Shown: positions 46,936-54,546, counted from the stretch's first letter. The stretch is DNA of 64,000 nucleotides from Granulosicoccus antarcticus IMCC3135 (GCF_002215215.1 NZ_CP018632.1:2972501-3036500), one strand, 5' to 3'. The notes: generated by a model from the sequence alone, not told the origin. Program-made: numbers and translations.

Positions 46936-48093
46936 TCAGCTTGATTGCGCGGCTATATCAAAGCGAAATTTCACCACCACCGGGTACCCTACGAAGTCAT
47001 CACTTTGCTGGCTGTCGAGACCGATAGAGAATTCGCGCCGATCAATCGAAAACTCGCCGCGGGCCACCCGTGTGCCATCCTCATCAGATAACGTCATGGG
47101 GAATGAAACCTCTATTGTGGTTTCCTTGATGGTCAGGTTGCCTGTGACTTGCAGGCTGCCGTCATCAGACAAGGCGACACTGCTGGATTCGAACAAGGCC
47201 TCAGGGTAGTTCTGGACATCAAACCATTCAGTGTTGGGCAAGGAGCCTGCTACCTGCATATTGTCGCTGGACAGCGAAGCTGTTTGTACACGTGCCACAA
47301 GGGTGCTGGCCGATGGGTTTGCTTCATCAATGAGTGCTTCTACAGCGGTATCGGAGAAGATCCCCGGTGTCGGTTCTCCGGTGACGTTGGCAATAAAGCT
47401 GACCTCACTATCCCCAGCTGCCAGCAGTGCGGCCTGATTGCCCGAGTTTGCATAGAAAGACAGACCTGCGGTGCCAGCGGCGACAAAGAACAACAGAGCC
47501 CCCAGCTTGCGTTTGAAACTGCGCGAGCCACTGGCTGGCAGCATGCGGGTCAGGGTTACATCCTTGTCGACAAAGTGGTGTTTAAGGGCCGCGCCGATGT
47601 GGGCCAGCAGAATGACAATGAGTACTGTGCCGGCGATTTCGTGATAGTCGTGAAAAGAATGAGCGATGTCTGCCCGGTTTTCAAGCGTGGCAAACGGTGG
47701 CAGGTGAGGCCAGGGTATGACGTTGAACAGGACGGTGTCCAGATTCAACGGTGAGGCGGAAACCATGATCCAGCCGGTTATGGGCAGTGCGAACATCAGC
47801 ACGTAGAGTAGGCCGTGTACCAGGGAGGCCACACGAGATTGCCAAGTCGGAATGGAGGGCAGTTCGGTGGGTGGTTTGTGGGTGAAGCGCCAAAGCAGTC
47901 GCAGTACCGACAAGATCAAAACGGTGATACCAAAGCTCTTGTGCCACTGAGTCAGCACAAATCGGACAGGGTCGTTCTCTTCCAGAGAGGTCATGTACTT
48001 GCCGATGATCAGCAAGCCGATAATGAGCAGTGCGATGGCCCAGTGAAAGATAACAGCGATATCACCGTAGCGCTGTTCAGGAGAACGACCCAT
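46936..48093 (-). CDS. Cytochrome b561 fused to a YceI-like domain
   Basis: 385 aa. The first half is a cytochrome b561 (about four membrane helices, with candidate haem-ligand His residues in AVIFHWAIAL, LTQWHKSFGI, ASLVHGLLYVL and FHDYHEIAGT). A further helix (LGALLFFVAAGTAGLSFYA) leads to a C-terminal YceI-like lipocalin domain (VSFIANVTG, FDVQNYPEALFES, LTIKETTIEVSFPMTL). YceI proteins bind long isoprenoids, which suggests electron transfer to a quinone-like ligand in the periplasm. The gene lies 43 bp downstream of a separate YceI gene, a common pairing. Start ATG 48093. Confidence 0.88.
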   Translation of the reverse strand: MGRSPEQRYGDIAVIFHWAIALLIIGLLIIGKYMTSLEENDPVRFVLTQWHKSFGITVLILSVLRLLWRFTHKPPTELPSIPTWQSRVASLVHGLLYVLMFALPITGWIMVSASPLNLDTVLFNVIPWPHLPPFATLENRADIAHSFHDYHEIAGTVLIVILLAHIGAALKHHFVDKDVTLTRMLPASGSRSFKRKLGALLFFVAAGTAGLSFYANSGNQAALLAAGDSEVSFIANVTGEPTPGIFSDTAVEALIDEANPSASTLVARVQTASLSSDNMQVAGSLPNTEWFDVQNYPEALFESSSVALSDDGSLQVTGNLTIKETTIEVSFPMTLSDEDGTRVARGEFSIDRREFSIGLDSQQSDDFVGYPVVVKFRFDIAAQSS

Positions 48094-48136
48094 AGAATGT
48101 CCTTGAGAAACTGATTTAAGTCTTGGTAGCGGCTAC

Positions 48137-48754
48137 TTATTGAACTTTGTTGAGTTCAGCGGTGATGTTCAAGGACATTTCATCACTGACATTAGGTGCA
48201 TAATTGCCCAGTCCGAAGTCAGAGCGAATCAATTCACCGGTGGCGTCGATACCGACAACCGGTTTGCCACTCATTGGATGATTCATGGCAGCGTTGATAG
48301 TGACGTTCAGTGTGACGGGTTTGATCTCGCCCTTGACTGTCAGGTCGCCATTGACGGTGTAGGTCTCGTCATCGTTTGCCGTGATGGTCGTGGACTGGAA
48401 AGTGATTTCAGGGAACTGTGCTACATCAAGCCAGTCAGCACTGGTCAGGTGGTCCTTGAAGATTGCCGAGCCTGTGATAACGCTGGCCGGGTCAATTGAT
48501 ACAAGAATCATGGATTTGGTTGGATCTTCGCTATCCAGGTTCAGGTCGACAGTAAAGTCATCAAAGCTGAGTGTCGGATGTGACAGGCCCAAGTGGCTGT
48601 ACTGAAGATTGATAAACGCATGAGTCGGGTCTACAGAGTAGCTACCACTGGGTACGTCCGACAAACTGGCCGCTGAAGCGATGTTGATAAGGCTTGACGT
48701 TGCGAGCAGTGCTGTGATCGCGGTGGCCTTTGCCAGGTTTTTCAGAATTGCCAT
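48137..48754 (-). CDS. Periplasmic YceI family protein
   Basis: About 205 aa. A signal peptide (ATAITALLATSSLINIASAA) ends in an AxA site, followed by the YceI lipocalin-like fold (GSYSVDPTHAFINLQYSHLG, WLDVAQFPEITFQST, NGDLTVKGEIKPVTLNV, the usual YceI landmarks). It probably binds a polyisoprenoid or quinone-like lipid in the periplasm. The start is set at ATG 48754, because GGAG lies 12 bp upstream and the signal peptide begins there; ATG 48772 is also in frame. Likely co-transcribed with the cytochrome b561-YceI fusion downstream. Confidence 0.88.
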   Translation of the reverse strand: MAILKNLAKATAITALLATSSLINIASAASLSDVPSGSYSVDPTHAFINLQYSHLGLSHPTLSFDDFTVDLNLDSEDPTKSMILVSIDPASVITGSAIFKDHLTSADWLDVAQFPEITFQSTTITANDDETYTVNGDLTVKGEIKPVTLNVTINAAMNHPMSGKPVVGIDATGELIRSDFGLGNYAPNVSDEMSLNITAELNKVQ

Positions 48755-48862
48755 AGAACTGTCGTACTCCATTGAGGGGAAAGAGTGGCATGGTGCCGTA
48801 AAAAGAAATGGTTTGATATGTCCTTTATGAAGAAAGTTCAACCATAAGGAAGTTCAACATCG

Positions 48863-48868
48863 TATACT
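48863..48868 (+). promoter_or_regulatory. Candidate -10 box of the tRNA-Arg promoter
   Basis: TATACT, 30 bp before the tRNA 5' end, followed by a GC-rich discriminator (ACGCGC) as in stringently controlled stable-RNA promoters. Upstream there is a direct repeat of AAGTTCAAC (about 48834-48856), and no convincing -35 box at 17 bp. Confidence 0.4.
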
Positions 48869-48898
48869 ACGCGCTCGGCATGTTTTGCTTGAGTCTGC

Positions 48899-48975
48899 GC
48901 GCCCGTAGCTCAGTTGGATAGAGTACCTGGCTTCGAACCAGGTGGTCGGAGGTTCGAATCCTTCCGGGCGCGCCA
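48899..48975 (+). tRNA. tRNA-Arg (anticodon TCG)
   Basis: 77-nt cloverleaf. Acceptor arms GCGCCCG (48899-48905) and CGGGCGC (48965-48971), discriminator G, and encoded CCA at 48973-48975. D-arm GCTCAGTTGGATAGAGT, anticodon stem CCTGG/CCAGG with loop CTTCGAA, giving anticodon TCG (reads CGA), and T-arm GGTTCGAATCC. A T-rich stretch follows. The gene marks the start of a stretch rich in mobile and decaying elements. Confidence 0.96.
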
Positions 48976-49168
48976 TTTTTATTTAAAAATTCAGTGGGTT
49001 ACAGTAGTCTCTTGCTGCTGATTAAGCCTCAGGCCTGTAGAGTGAAAATACCTCTATGAATTGGTCTGTAACTGGTTTCATCTTCTTCCGTGATCGAAAA
49101 GGCTGAAACCCCTGTTTGCAAATCGTCTTCTGCACGTAATTCGATAGCGAAAAGATGGCTGCGTAAGC

Positions 49169-49249
49169 TGTTACCAGAATGCAGGTCATGCCTTCCTCGG
49201 CCAGTTCCTTGATAGTCAGTAGAGCTTCGCCAACGGTTTCGGGGTCCAT
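49169..49249 (-). pseudogene. Remnant of an amino-acid ABC transporter ATPase
   Basis: Inside a short minus-strand frame (49022-49291), 27 residues (MDPETVGEALLTIKELAEEG, then MTCILVT) match the region just after Walker B in polar amino-acid ABC ATPases of the GlnQ/HisP type, where DPE..GEVL..MK.LAEEGMTM..VTHEM is typical. Walker A, the signature motif, Walker B proper and the H-loop are absent, and the flanking residues are unrelated. This is a gene scrap beside the tRNA, not a working gene. Confidence 0.7.
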
Positions 49250-49493
49250 TACGATGGAGTGTATGAGCTTGACAAGATCTGTGACTATCAAATTTTGATC
49301 ATGAGCTTTAAAGGTGCGACTGCACTCTGGCGAAGCATGGGCTGACCAGAGCGCCGAAAACTAAAGAGCGAAATGTGCTGGCTGCTTGTCATGATTGGTG
49401 GTGAAGCAGGAGCATTTTTGCTTTTAGTGCCAGAGTTGCAATATATTGTTTCAAGCAATGCTTGAAGTTGAAACCCGCTATTTGAAACACCCA
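49250..49493. other. Non-coding stretch, no feature supported
   Basis: Between the ATPase remnant and the terminator of the lipoprotein gene. Two short overlapping frames exist on the minus strand, but they have no ribosome site, no recognisable family, and one runs through the terminator. Probably decayed DNA. Confidence 0.5.
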
Positions 49494-49520
49494 TAAAAAA
49501 GCCCCGCTCGAAGCGGGGCT
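49494..49520 (-). terminator. Rho-independent terminator of the lipoprotein gene
   Basis: On the minus strand AGCCCCGCT, loop TCG and AGCGGGGCT are followed by a run of seven T, 29 bp after the stop of the gene at 49549. Classic intrinsic terminator. Confidence 0.9.
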
Positions 49521-49548
49521 CTGAGTTGGCAAATCTTGTCGCTGTATT

Positions 49549-50622
49549 CTACTTAACCATTCCCGGTTCCATCTGGTCATCAGGTGTATTAGCAGGCGCT
49601 TTCCATTCAACCCGTTCGGAAAGCTCGGATGGATTTCCTTCAGCATCCCAGGCTTCTACGCGGTAGTCGTATGTGGCAAGAATATCCGCTATCAATATTC
49701 CGTAGTAATCGTCTGGAGTTGATCTGTCCAGGTTGCGTGTTATCTGGTAGGTGAACGTAGTGGGCTCATCAGTTTCTGCAACCTGAGTATCAACCGATTG
49801 GTCATTAAGGTAGACCGTGTATCCAGCGGCTTGACCTTCCCAAGTGATCGTCATGGTCAGTATGGTGTTCGGTCTCGTATCGAACCCGCCGTTTGCCTCT
49901 TGTTCGTCCTCAGGTACATTCACCCACCCATCTGACCACGTGTAACCGCCTGTTGGCTCCGGTGTTTCGACTCGAGCTCCAGCAGGCGTTTCGACAGGTG
50001 TTTCAACAGGTGTTTCAACAGGTGTTTCAACAGGTGTTTCGACAGGTGTTTCAACAGGTGTTTCGACAGGTGTTTCAACAGGTGTCTCTACAGGCGTTTC
50101 GGTTGGCTCTACGATAGCAGGGGGTTCAACTGGAGCTGGTGTTTCTTCAGCAACCGTTACAACTTCAGGCTGCTCTGTATCAGGGAAGTAGTAACCGATG
50201 TTGTCATAGATACTTCTACCCCCGCGATACCATCGCTGGATGTAGTCCTCTAGTGTGATGTCGCGGTTGTCTTCGATGCCGTTGCGATCATTGTCATAAA
50301 AGGGCTCTTGCTCAGTGGGGATGCATACGCGACTATCTTGATTGAATTCGCCACCTTGTAACCAGCATTGACGAGCGTCTGACTGGGTGTAGTCGATCAG
50401 CTCACCACAAGTTCCTGTGACACTAATGCCTTCCGAGTTGCAGTCCTGCCCTGTGGTACTGACTCCAGCACCTACGACGCTGTTGCCATTGTTGTTTTGA
50501 GTGGGTACCGTCGCATCCTCTAAAGGAGTGTTTCCCGATGAATAGGTGAGTGAATCACCGTCTGTGCAGGATGCCAGAGCACCACTGATGGCAACTGCAA
50601 GTAAAATATTCCGTGTTCTCAA
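49549..50622 (-). CDS. Putative lipoprotein with VETP tandem repeats and Fn3-like C-terminus
   Basis: About 357 aa. TTG 50622 is preferred as start: AAGGA lies about 8 bp upstream, and the product then begins MRTRNILLAVAISGALASC, a textbook lipoprotein signal with lipobox LASC. (TTG 50649 would add nine residues.) A Cys-containing acidic domain follows (SEGISVTGTCGEL, DARQCWLQGGEFN, CIPTEQEPFYDNDRNGIEDN), then about ten ETPV repeats forming a stiff spacer, and a C-terminal Fn3-like region (TWEGQAAGYTVYLNDQ, YDYRVEAWDAEGNPSELSER). Probably an outer-membrane-anchored surface lipoprotein; function unknown. It has its own terminator. Confidence 0.72.
   Translation of the reverse strand: MRTRNILLAVAISGALASCTDGDSLTYSSGNTPLEDATVPTQNNNGNSVVGAGVSTTGQDCNSEGISVTGTCGELIDYTQSDARQCWLQGGEFNQDSRVCIPTEQEPFYDNDRNGIEDNRDITLEDYIQRWYRGGRSIYDNIGYYFPDTEQPEVVTVAEETPAPVEPPAIVEPTETPVETPVETPVETPVETPVETPVETPVETPVETPVETPAGARVETPEPTGGYTWSDGWVNVPEDEQEANGGFDTRPNTILTMTITWEGQAAGYTVYLNDQSVDTQVAETDEPTTFTYQITRNLDRSTPDDYYGILIADILATYDYRVEAWDAEGNPSELSERVEWKAPANTPDDQMEPGMVK
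49983..50100 (-). repeat. 12-bp coding tandem repeat (ETPV), about ten copies
   Basis: Near-perfect 12-bp unit (plus strand GGTGTTTCAACA or GGTGTTTCGACA), about 9.8 copies, within the lipoprotein gene. The unit is a multiple of three, so slippage changes the length of the Pro-rich spacer without breaking the frame. Confidence 0.92.
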
Positions 50623-50901
50623 CGTCTTGTCCTTTTTCCGTGGTTTCAAGCCCCATGTTAACTTGTGATTGACGTTGTGCCAGCGGTAATAATGACGGTT
50701 TCGACATTGGCTCTACTCTCTATGAGAATCATAGGAAAACCATTGGGTAGCTGCTGAAAGCCACAGGGTAATTGCTGACAGGGTTCTGAGCTGTAAATTG
50801 CAAGTAGCTACGCTGTCGGGCGAAGCCGCTTGCAACCGAATTACATCTGCGTCATCAAGGAATTGATAGCCGCGCACTGACTGACATCGTTGAAAAAGAC
50901 T

Positions 50902-51969
50902 TCAGTCAGCGGGAATCTGAATGGAAATCAGGTCAGTGCCGACAATGGTATTGCCGGTGTAACCGCTATCCAGCACAGCAGAGCGATAATCCTCCTCGTT
51001 CAATGCGCCACCTGGAATAGGGTAAGGACCTTGCTTTTCAGCTCCCAAGGGAGGAATCAAATGAGTCAGCATCAGGTATTCAGTGCCTGTTCTCTTGGCC
51101 AGGGCTCCCAGGTCCAGAGCATTGCTTTGTCGATAGTAGATCGGTGGCGGGAAGCCACTGCCTTGATCTGGTCCCATGACAGGGTGGATGACAGAATGAA
51201 CGACAATATCGGCACCCATGGCCAGTGACTCTACTTGTTCTGAGGTAGAGGATTGACGAGGTGGCTCCGGGATGTCGTTTCCAGCATCGCCACCAATGAC
51301 AACACTGCCTGCTGGAGTATCGACTCTATAGGATGCATGTCCACCGATGTGCTGAGACTGGATTGCACTGACTTTGACATCATCGAGTTGCCATACTTGC
51401 TGAGCTTTTGGCAGGTTCTCGAATGCCATGACGTGCAGCAAGTCAGCCGGACCTCCGGTCAAACGCTTTGGATTTTCAGACAAGCGTTGGGCCATCTCAC
51501 CAGAGGCGATCAGGGTGTCTCCTATGTGTTCTGCAAAGCCGTTGCAGCTGAGTGTGTAACCGTTCTCTGTCTCTACGTCTTGCGAGCAAACCAGATCCAG
51601 TTTGGGACCCGCAGAAGAAAAGTGCCAACGTAGTTGCGCGATATCGCTCAGGCCTTCTGAATGATCAGAATGCATATGGGTGAGAAATACAGCGTTCAGT
51701 TTTTCTACGGGTACACCCAGTTTGGACAATTGCTGGGTGGTGCCGCGACCTGTGTCAAATTGTAGTTGCACGCTAGAGCAGCTGGATTCGGAATCTCCAT
51801 ACTGCACCAGCGTACCAGCGCCAGCTTGTCCATTGAAGACAGGTGGACCACCCTGGGTACCTGTCAATGTCACACGCAGGCAGGGTTCAGCAAGGGTGGC
51901 TCCGGAGAAAAGAAGCAGTGGTGCAATGGATAGGGCAGGGCATAGTCTGACCAGAAATCTTGTTTTCAT
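50902..51969 (-). CDS. Secreted metallo-beta-lactamase-fold hydrolase
   Basis: 355 aa. An N-terminal signal peptide (LCPALSIAPLLLFSGATLAE) is followed by an MBL fold with the metal motif LTHMHSDHSEG, a second metal His in SQHIGGHASY, Asp in VVIGGDAGND and a later His in VVHSVIHPV. The layout is near that of ribonuclease Z/arylsulfatase-like MBL proteins, but export argues against RNase Z itself; the substrate is unknown. The start is ATG 51969, where the signal peptide begins. A longer in-frame reading to 52176 runs through the left end of the TnpB element and should be ignored. The element's left-end hairpin lies 8 bp upstream of the ATG. Confidence 0.83.
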   Translation of the reverse strand: MKTRFLVRLCPALSIAPLLLFSGATLAEPCLRVTLTGTQGGPPVFNGQAGAGTLVQYGDSESSCSSVQLQFDTGRGTTQQLSKLGVPVEKLNAVFLTHMHSDHSEGLSDIAQLRWHFSSAGPKLDLVCSQDVETENGYTLSCNGFAEHIGDTLIASGEMAQRLSENPKRLTGGPADLLHVMAFENLPKAQQVWQLDDVKVSAIQSQHIGGHASYRVDTPAGSVVIGGDAGNDIPEPPRQSSTSEQVESLAMGADIVVHSVIHPVMGPDQGSGFPPPIYYRQSNALDLGALAKRTGTEYLMLTHLIPPLGAEKQGPYPIPGGALNEEDYRSAVLDSGYTGNTIVGTDLISIQIPAD

Positions 51970-51976
51970 CCCTTCA

Positions 51977-52020
51977 ATTCCAAGGATACCCCGTCGTTCA
52001 GGGCGGGGAGGAATTGGAAT
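51977..52020. other. Left-end hairpin of the TnpB element
   Basis: Outer arms ATTCCAA (51977-51983) and TTGGAAT (52014-52020); inner stem CCCCG (51989-51993) and CGGGG (52004-52008). A folded subterminal end is typical of IS200/IS605 elements, which are recognised as single-strand hairpins. It also forms the leader of the minus-strand MBL gene. Confidence 0.65.
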
Positions 52021-52090
52021 GCTGTATATATAGCCAGTTTTTGTTGGCCCTTCTGGGTGAATAGGGGCGGAACGGATATACAATCGAGCC

Positions 52091-53137
52091 GTGAAATCAA
52101 CATGCATCAAAGTTCTCAAAGTCAGGGTAAAAGATCGCCACGCGCCGCTTTTGCGCAGCATGGCGACTGAAGTCAATCAGGTATGGAACTACTGCAACGA
52201 GCTGTCTGATCGTATGATTCGGGAGCGTGGTCGGTGGATGTCCGGATTTGACTTCTCTGCTTACACGGTTGGTGCGTCGAAGCAGTTCGAGCACATTGGT
52301 AGCAGTACGATTCAGGAAACTGCCGAACACTACGCCAGCAAACGCTCCTCGGCAAAGCGTCGCAAGCTGAGGTGGCGCAAGAGTTTTGGCGATAAACGCT
52401 CGTTGGGGTGGGTGCCCTTCAAGGCTCGGGCAGCTCACTGGAAGCACGGGCAGGTCTTCTTTGCAGGTTCTCACTTCAAGGTATGGGACAGCTTCGGTCT
52501 TGCCAATTACAGGTTCAGGGCAGGTTGTTTTACTGAGGATGCTCGCGGTCGATGGTATTTTTGCATCTGTGTCTCGGTTGATCGCACGTGTCCCAAGGGG
52601 CAAGACAGTATAGGTATCGATCTTGGTCTGAAAACCGTTGCCACCTGCAGCGATGGCACCGTGCTGGAGGGACGTTGGTATCGCCACCTGGAAGGCAAGC
52701 TTGCCAAGGCCCAGCGGGCAAGACGCAAACGGCGCACCCGGGCGATTCACGCAAAAATCAGGAATCGCAGAGCAGATGCCCTGCATAAATTCAGCCGCAA
52801 TCTGGTCAATCGATGCGGCGAGATCTACGTGGGAGATGTCAGTAGCTCGAAGCTGACAAAAACCACGATGGCCAAGTCTGCGCTTGACGCAAGCTGGGCC
52901 AGCTTCAAGACAATGCTCGACTACAAGAGCCAGCAGGCCGGTATTGTCTATCGAGAAATCAATGAAGCCTATACCACGCGAGCGTGCTCCGAATGCGGAA
53001 GCCTGTGCGGACCGCAGGGAATAAGAGCTCTTTCGGTAAGAGACTGGCAATGTGTTGAATGTGGTGTTCAGCATGATCGTGACGTTAACGCGGCTCGAAA
53101 TATTCTCCGTCTCGGCGCAGGACATTGCGCTCCTTAG
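52091..53137 (+). CDS. tnpB: TnpB RNA-guided nuclease family protein
   Basis: 348 aa, compact for TnpB. N-terminal helical wedge/REC-like part (EVNQVWNYCNELSDRMIRER), then a split RuvC nuclease with all three acidic residues: Asp in SIGIDLGLKTVATC, Glu in CGEIYVGDVSS and Asp in HDRDVNAARNIL. A zinc ribbon lies between II and III (CSECGSLCG and CVECGVQHD). TnpB cuts DNA guided by a right-end RNA (omega/reRNA) and helps the element persist. Start GTG 52091. The catalytic residues look intact, so the protein may be active. A 412-codon antisense frame is a shadow. Confidence 0.9.
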   Translation: MKSTCIKVLKVRVKDRHAPLLRSMATEVNQVWNYCNELSDRMIRERGRWMSGFDFSAYTVGASKQFEHIGSSTIQETAEHYASKRSSAKRRKLRWRKSFGDKRSLGWVPFKARAAHWKHGQVFFAGSHFKVWDSFGLANYRFRAGCFTEDARGRWYFCICVSVDRTCPKGQDSIGIDLGLKTVATCSDGTVLEGRWYRHLEGKLAKAQRARRKRRTRAIHAKIRNRRADALHKFSRNLVNRCGEIYVGDVSSSKLTKTTMAKSALDASWASFKTMLDYKSQQAGIVYREINEAYTTRACSECGSLCGPQGIRALSVRDWQCVECGVQHDRDVNAARNILRLGAGHCAP

Positions 53138-53142
53138 TGGGA

Positions 53143-53169
53143 ATCCTCTTTCTTTAGGGAGAGGAGGAT
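53143..53169 (+). other. Right-end hairpin of the TnpB element (omega-RNA scaffold region)
   Basis: ATCCTC (53143-53148) pairs with GAGGAT (53164-53169), 6 bp after the tnpB stop. In TnpB systems the guide RNA spans the 3' end of tnpB and this right end, and its guide is the sequence immediately beyond. That next base here is the first base of the group II intron. Confidence 0.6.
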
Positions 53170-53553
53170 GTGTGCGCCCGGCATGGGTGCGATCTTGGAG
53201 GTGAAAGTCCTTCCGGAAGCTGACCACAGCGACCGAAGTGAAACACAACTGCGCAAGGGCGACCAAGCGTGGGGAGGAAGTGTATAGCGAAACCACGAGC
53301 CGATGAACAAGAACCGAATATTGAGGCATTATCAATCAGGGCGAGCGGGCACGTCATCGCGAAGCTCTTGTGGTCAAAGGGAGATAATGTAGATTCGGCG
53401 GTTGTGTGGGGAAGGATTGCAGTCTTACCCGGGGAGATCTCACCTTGTGCCTGAAAGGGCGACGATCGTATGGTCGGAGTGAGAAGTCAGCAGAGGCCAT
53501 AGTAGTCGTCATTATGCGATGAAGGGCTAAACGAGAAGGAGAGCTAGAAGACG

Positions 53554-54039
53554 TTGACGCTCGACAAAGCAAAGCACCAGAAACTCGGGAGACCGAGGCG
53601 CAGTGAGAGACGAACGGGTGAAGCCCGAAAGCTTTCTGCGCGCGGTGAAGCGGTGTCGGTGCCTCAACGAACCGAAGGCTTGGGGCGGGAGAATCTGCTT
53701 GAGCAGGCGCTCTCGCGAGAGAACATGGTGGAGGCGTGGAAACGCGTCAAAGCCAATAAAGGTAGTGCGGGCGTAGACGGTCGTTCAATCACTCAAACGA
53801 TTGAATATCTTCACACCCAGTGGCCAGTGATCCGGGATGAATTGCTGCGCGGTAGTTATCGGCCATCGGCCGTGCGACGCGTGGAAATTCCGAAACCGGG
53901 TGGAGGCTCCAGGGAATTGGGGATACCCACCGTCATCGCTTGCTCTAGCAAACGTTGTTGGCACAACAGCCTTTCGGGATTGCACCTTATTCTATCGGTC
54001 AAGTATTACGATGGCGTCGGTGTTCCTCGTCTCTCATGA
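53554..54039 (+). pseudogene. Group II intron reverse transcriptase, truncated by internal deletion
   Basis: 161 codons from TTG 53554. The N-terminal RT-0/RT-1 region is clear (MVEAWKRVKANKGSAGVDG, RRVEIPKPGGGSRELGIPTV), then homology stops just after GIPTVI. RT domains 2-7 including the YADD catalytic motif, the X domain and any endonuclease domain are missing. The last residues (KYYDGVGVPRLS) could be the genuine C-terminus rejoined after the deletion (inference). Another frame carries LAQQPFG right after the break, which suggests a frameshift as well. Not functional as a reverse transcriptase. Confidence 0.82.
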
Positions 54040-54053
54040 CCTCAACTTCTCGA

Positions 54054-54085
54054 ACCGCCCGGTGCGGACCCGCATGCCGGGTGGT
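54054..54085 (+). ncRNA. Group II intron domain V-like hairpin
   Basis: ACCGCCCGGTGCGG with tetraloop-like ACCC and returning arm GCATGCCGGGTGGT: a 32-nt stem-loop in the position and size of domain V, about 38 bp before the intron 3' end. Its retention means the ribozyme core could still splice if a maturase is supplied in trans; this is inference. Confidence 0.6.
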
Positions 54086-54159
54086 GTGGGAGGGGCCCGA
54101 CTTCGGTCGGCCCCTATCCCGATCAATTCCTGTCAGCATGAAATAGATCAAAAGAGCTT

Positions 54160-54546
54160 TTAGCGTTCTTCCCTCGTCGAACTCGTGGCTAACCACTGCT
54201 CGGCAAGGTCCACTTCGTTTGCATCAAAAGCTTTGATTGACAGTCCGGGCAAGAACTTGCCTTCTAGCTCGCTGAGTTTTTGCAGCCAGCGTTTTTCGGT
54301 AAGTACTGCGACACGATCAAAGCGACGCAGCAAATCAAAGAGCATTGGCAGACGTGACAATTCAACCGCTATGGCGCCGAAGGAGGGCATGTCGAAGTTA
54401 TCGATGCGATACAGCATTCGCCCATTTACAAAGCCCTTGCTCTGACTATCGAGGGCGTCTAGCGATTCACGCATCGTATTACTGTCAACTTTGCCACTGA
54501 TAGAGATATCAAGGCGGTCAGGACCGTTTAATTGTGTCTCGAACAT
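54160..54546 (-). CDS. SpoIIAA-like STAS domain protein
   Basis: 128 aa. It matches the SpoIIAA-like (STAS/CRAL-TRIO-like fold) family seen in many proteobacteria: LDISISGKVDSNTMRESLDA, MLYRIDNFDMPSFGAIAVEL, RFDRVAVLTEKRWLQKLSEL, EGKFLPGLSIKAFDANEVDL. These small cytoplasmic proteins are of unknown role and may bind hydrophobic ligands. The start is ATG 54546 with GGGAG about 6 bp upstream; an in-frame extension to 54585 lacks a ribosome site. It lies just beyond the 3' end of the group II intron. Confidence 0.78.
   Translation of the reverse strand: MFETQLNGPDRLDISISGKVDSNTMRESLDALDSQSKGFVNGRMLYRIDNFDMPSFGAIAVELSRLPMLFDLLRRFDRVAVLTEKRWLQKLSELEGKFLPGLSIKAFDANEVDLAEQWLATSSTREER

Larger units (their letters stand above)
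51977..53169 (+). mobile_element. TnpB-only element of the IS200/IS605 (IS1341-like) type
   Basis: A tnpB gene bounded by two structured ends of similar design (CCCC or CCTC, short loop, AGGG and a GGGGAGGA or GAGGAGGA run). No tnpA is present, so it depends on another element's transposase or is immobile. Boundaries are estimated from the outer hairpin arms; TTCAAT just left of the left hairpin (from 51974) could be the target or TAM-like flank. The right end is directly followed by a group II intron. Confidence 0.7.
53170..54123 (+). mobile_element. Bacterial group II intron, internally deleted
   Basis: The 5' end GTGTGCGCCCGGCATGGG is the conserved start of bacterial group II introns. A reverse-transcriptase frame begins at 53554 but is broken. 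Near the 3' end there is a domain V-like hairpin (54054-54085), then a GC-rich hairpin in the domain VI position (about 54091-54115) and a terminus CCCGAT ending in AT. Length about 954 bp, against roughly 1.8-2.5 kb for intact introns, so most of the reverse transcriptase is lost. It lies immediately after the TnpB right-end stem-loop, a position reminiscent of introns that insert next to terminator-like hairpins. Folding of the RNA was not computed. Confidence 0.78.

Noticed and set aside
49288-49646. Two small minus-strand frames between the ABC remnant and the lipoprotein gene
   Set aside because: One runs through a clear terminator and the other starts inside the lipoprotein gene; no ribosome sites or families.
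51970-52176. A 69-residue N-terminal extension of the MBL protein
   Set aside because: The extra codons are the left end of the TnpB element read backwards; the signal peptide starts at ATG 51969.
52097-53335. 412-codon open frame on the minus strand across tnpB
   Set aside because: Antisense to a tnpB gene with intact RuvC and zinc-ribbon motifs.
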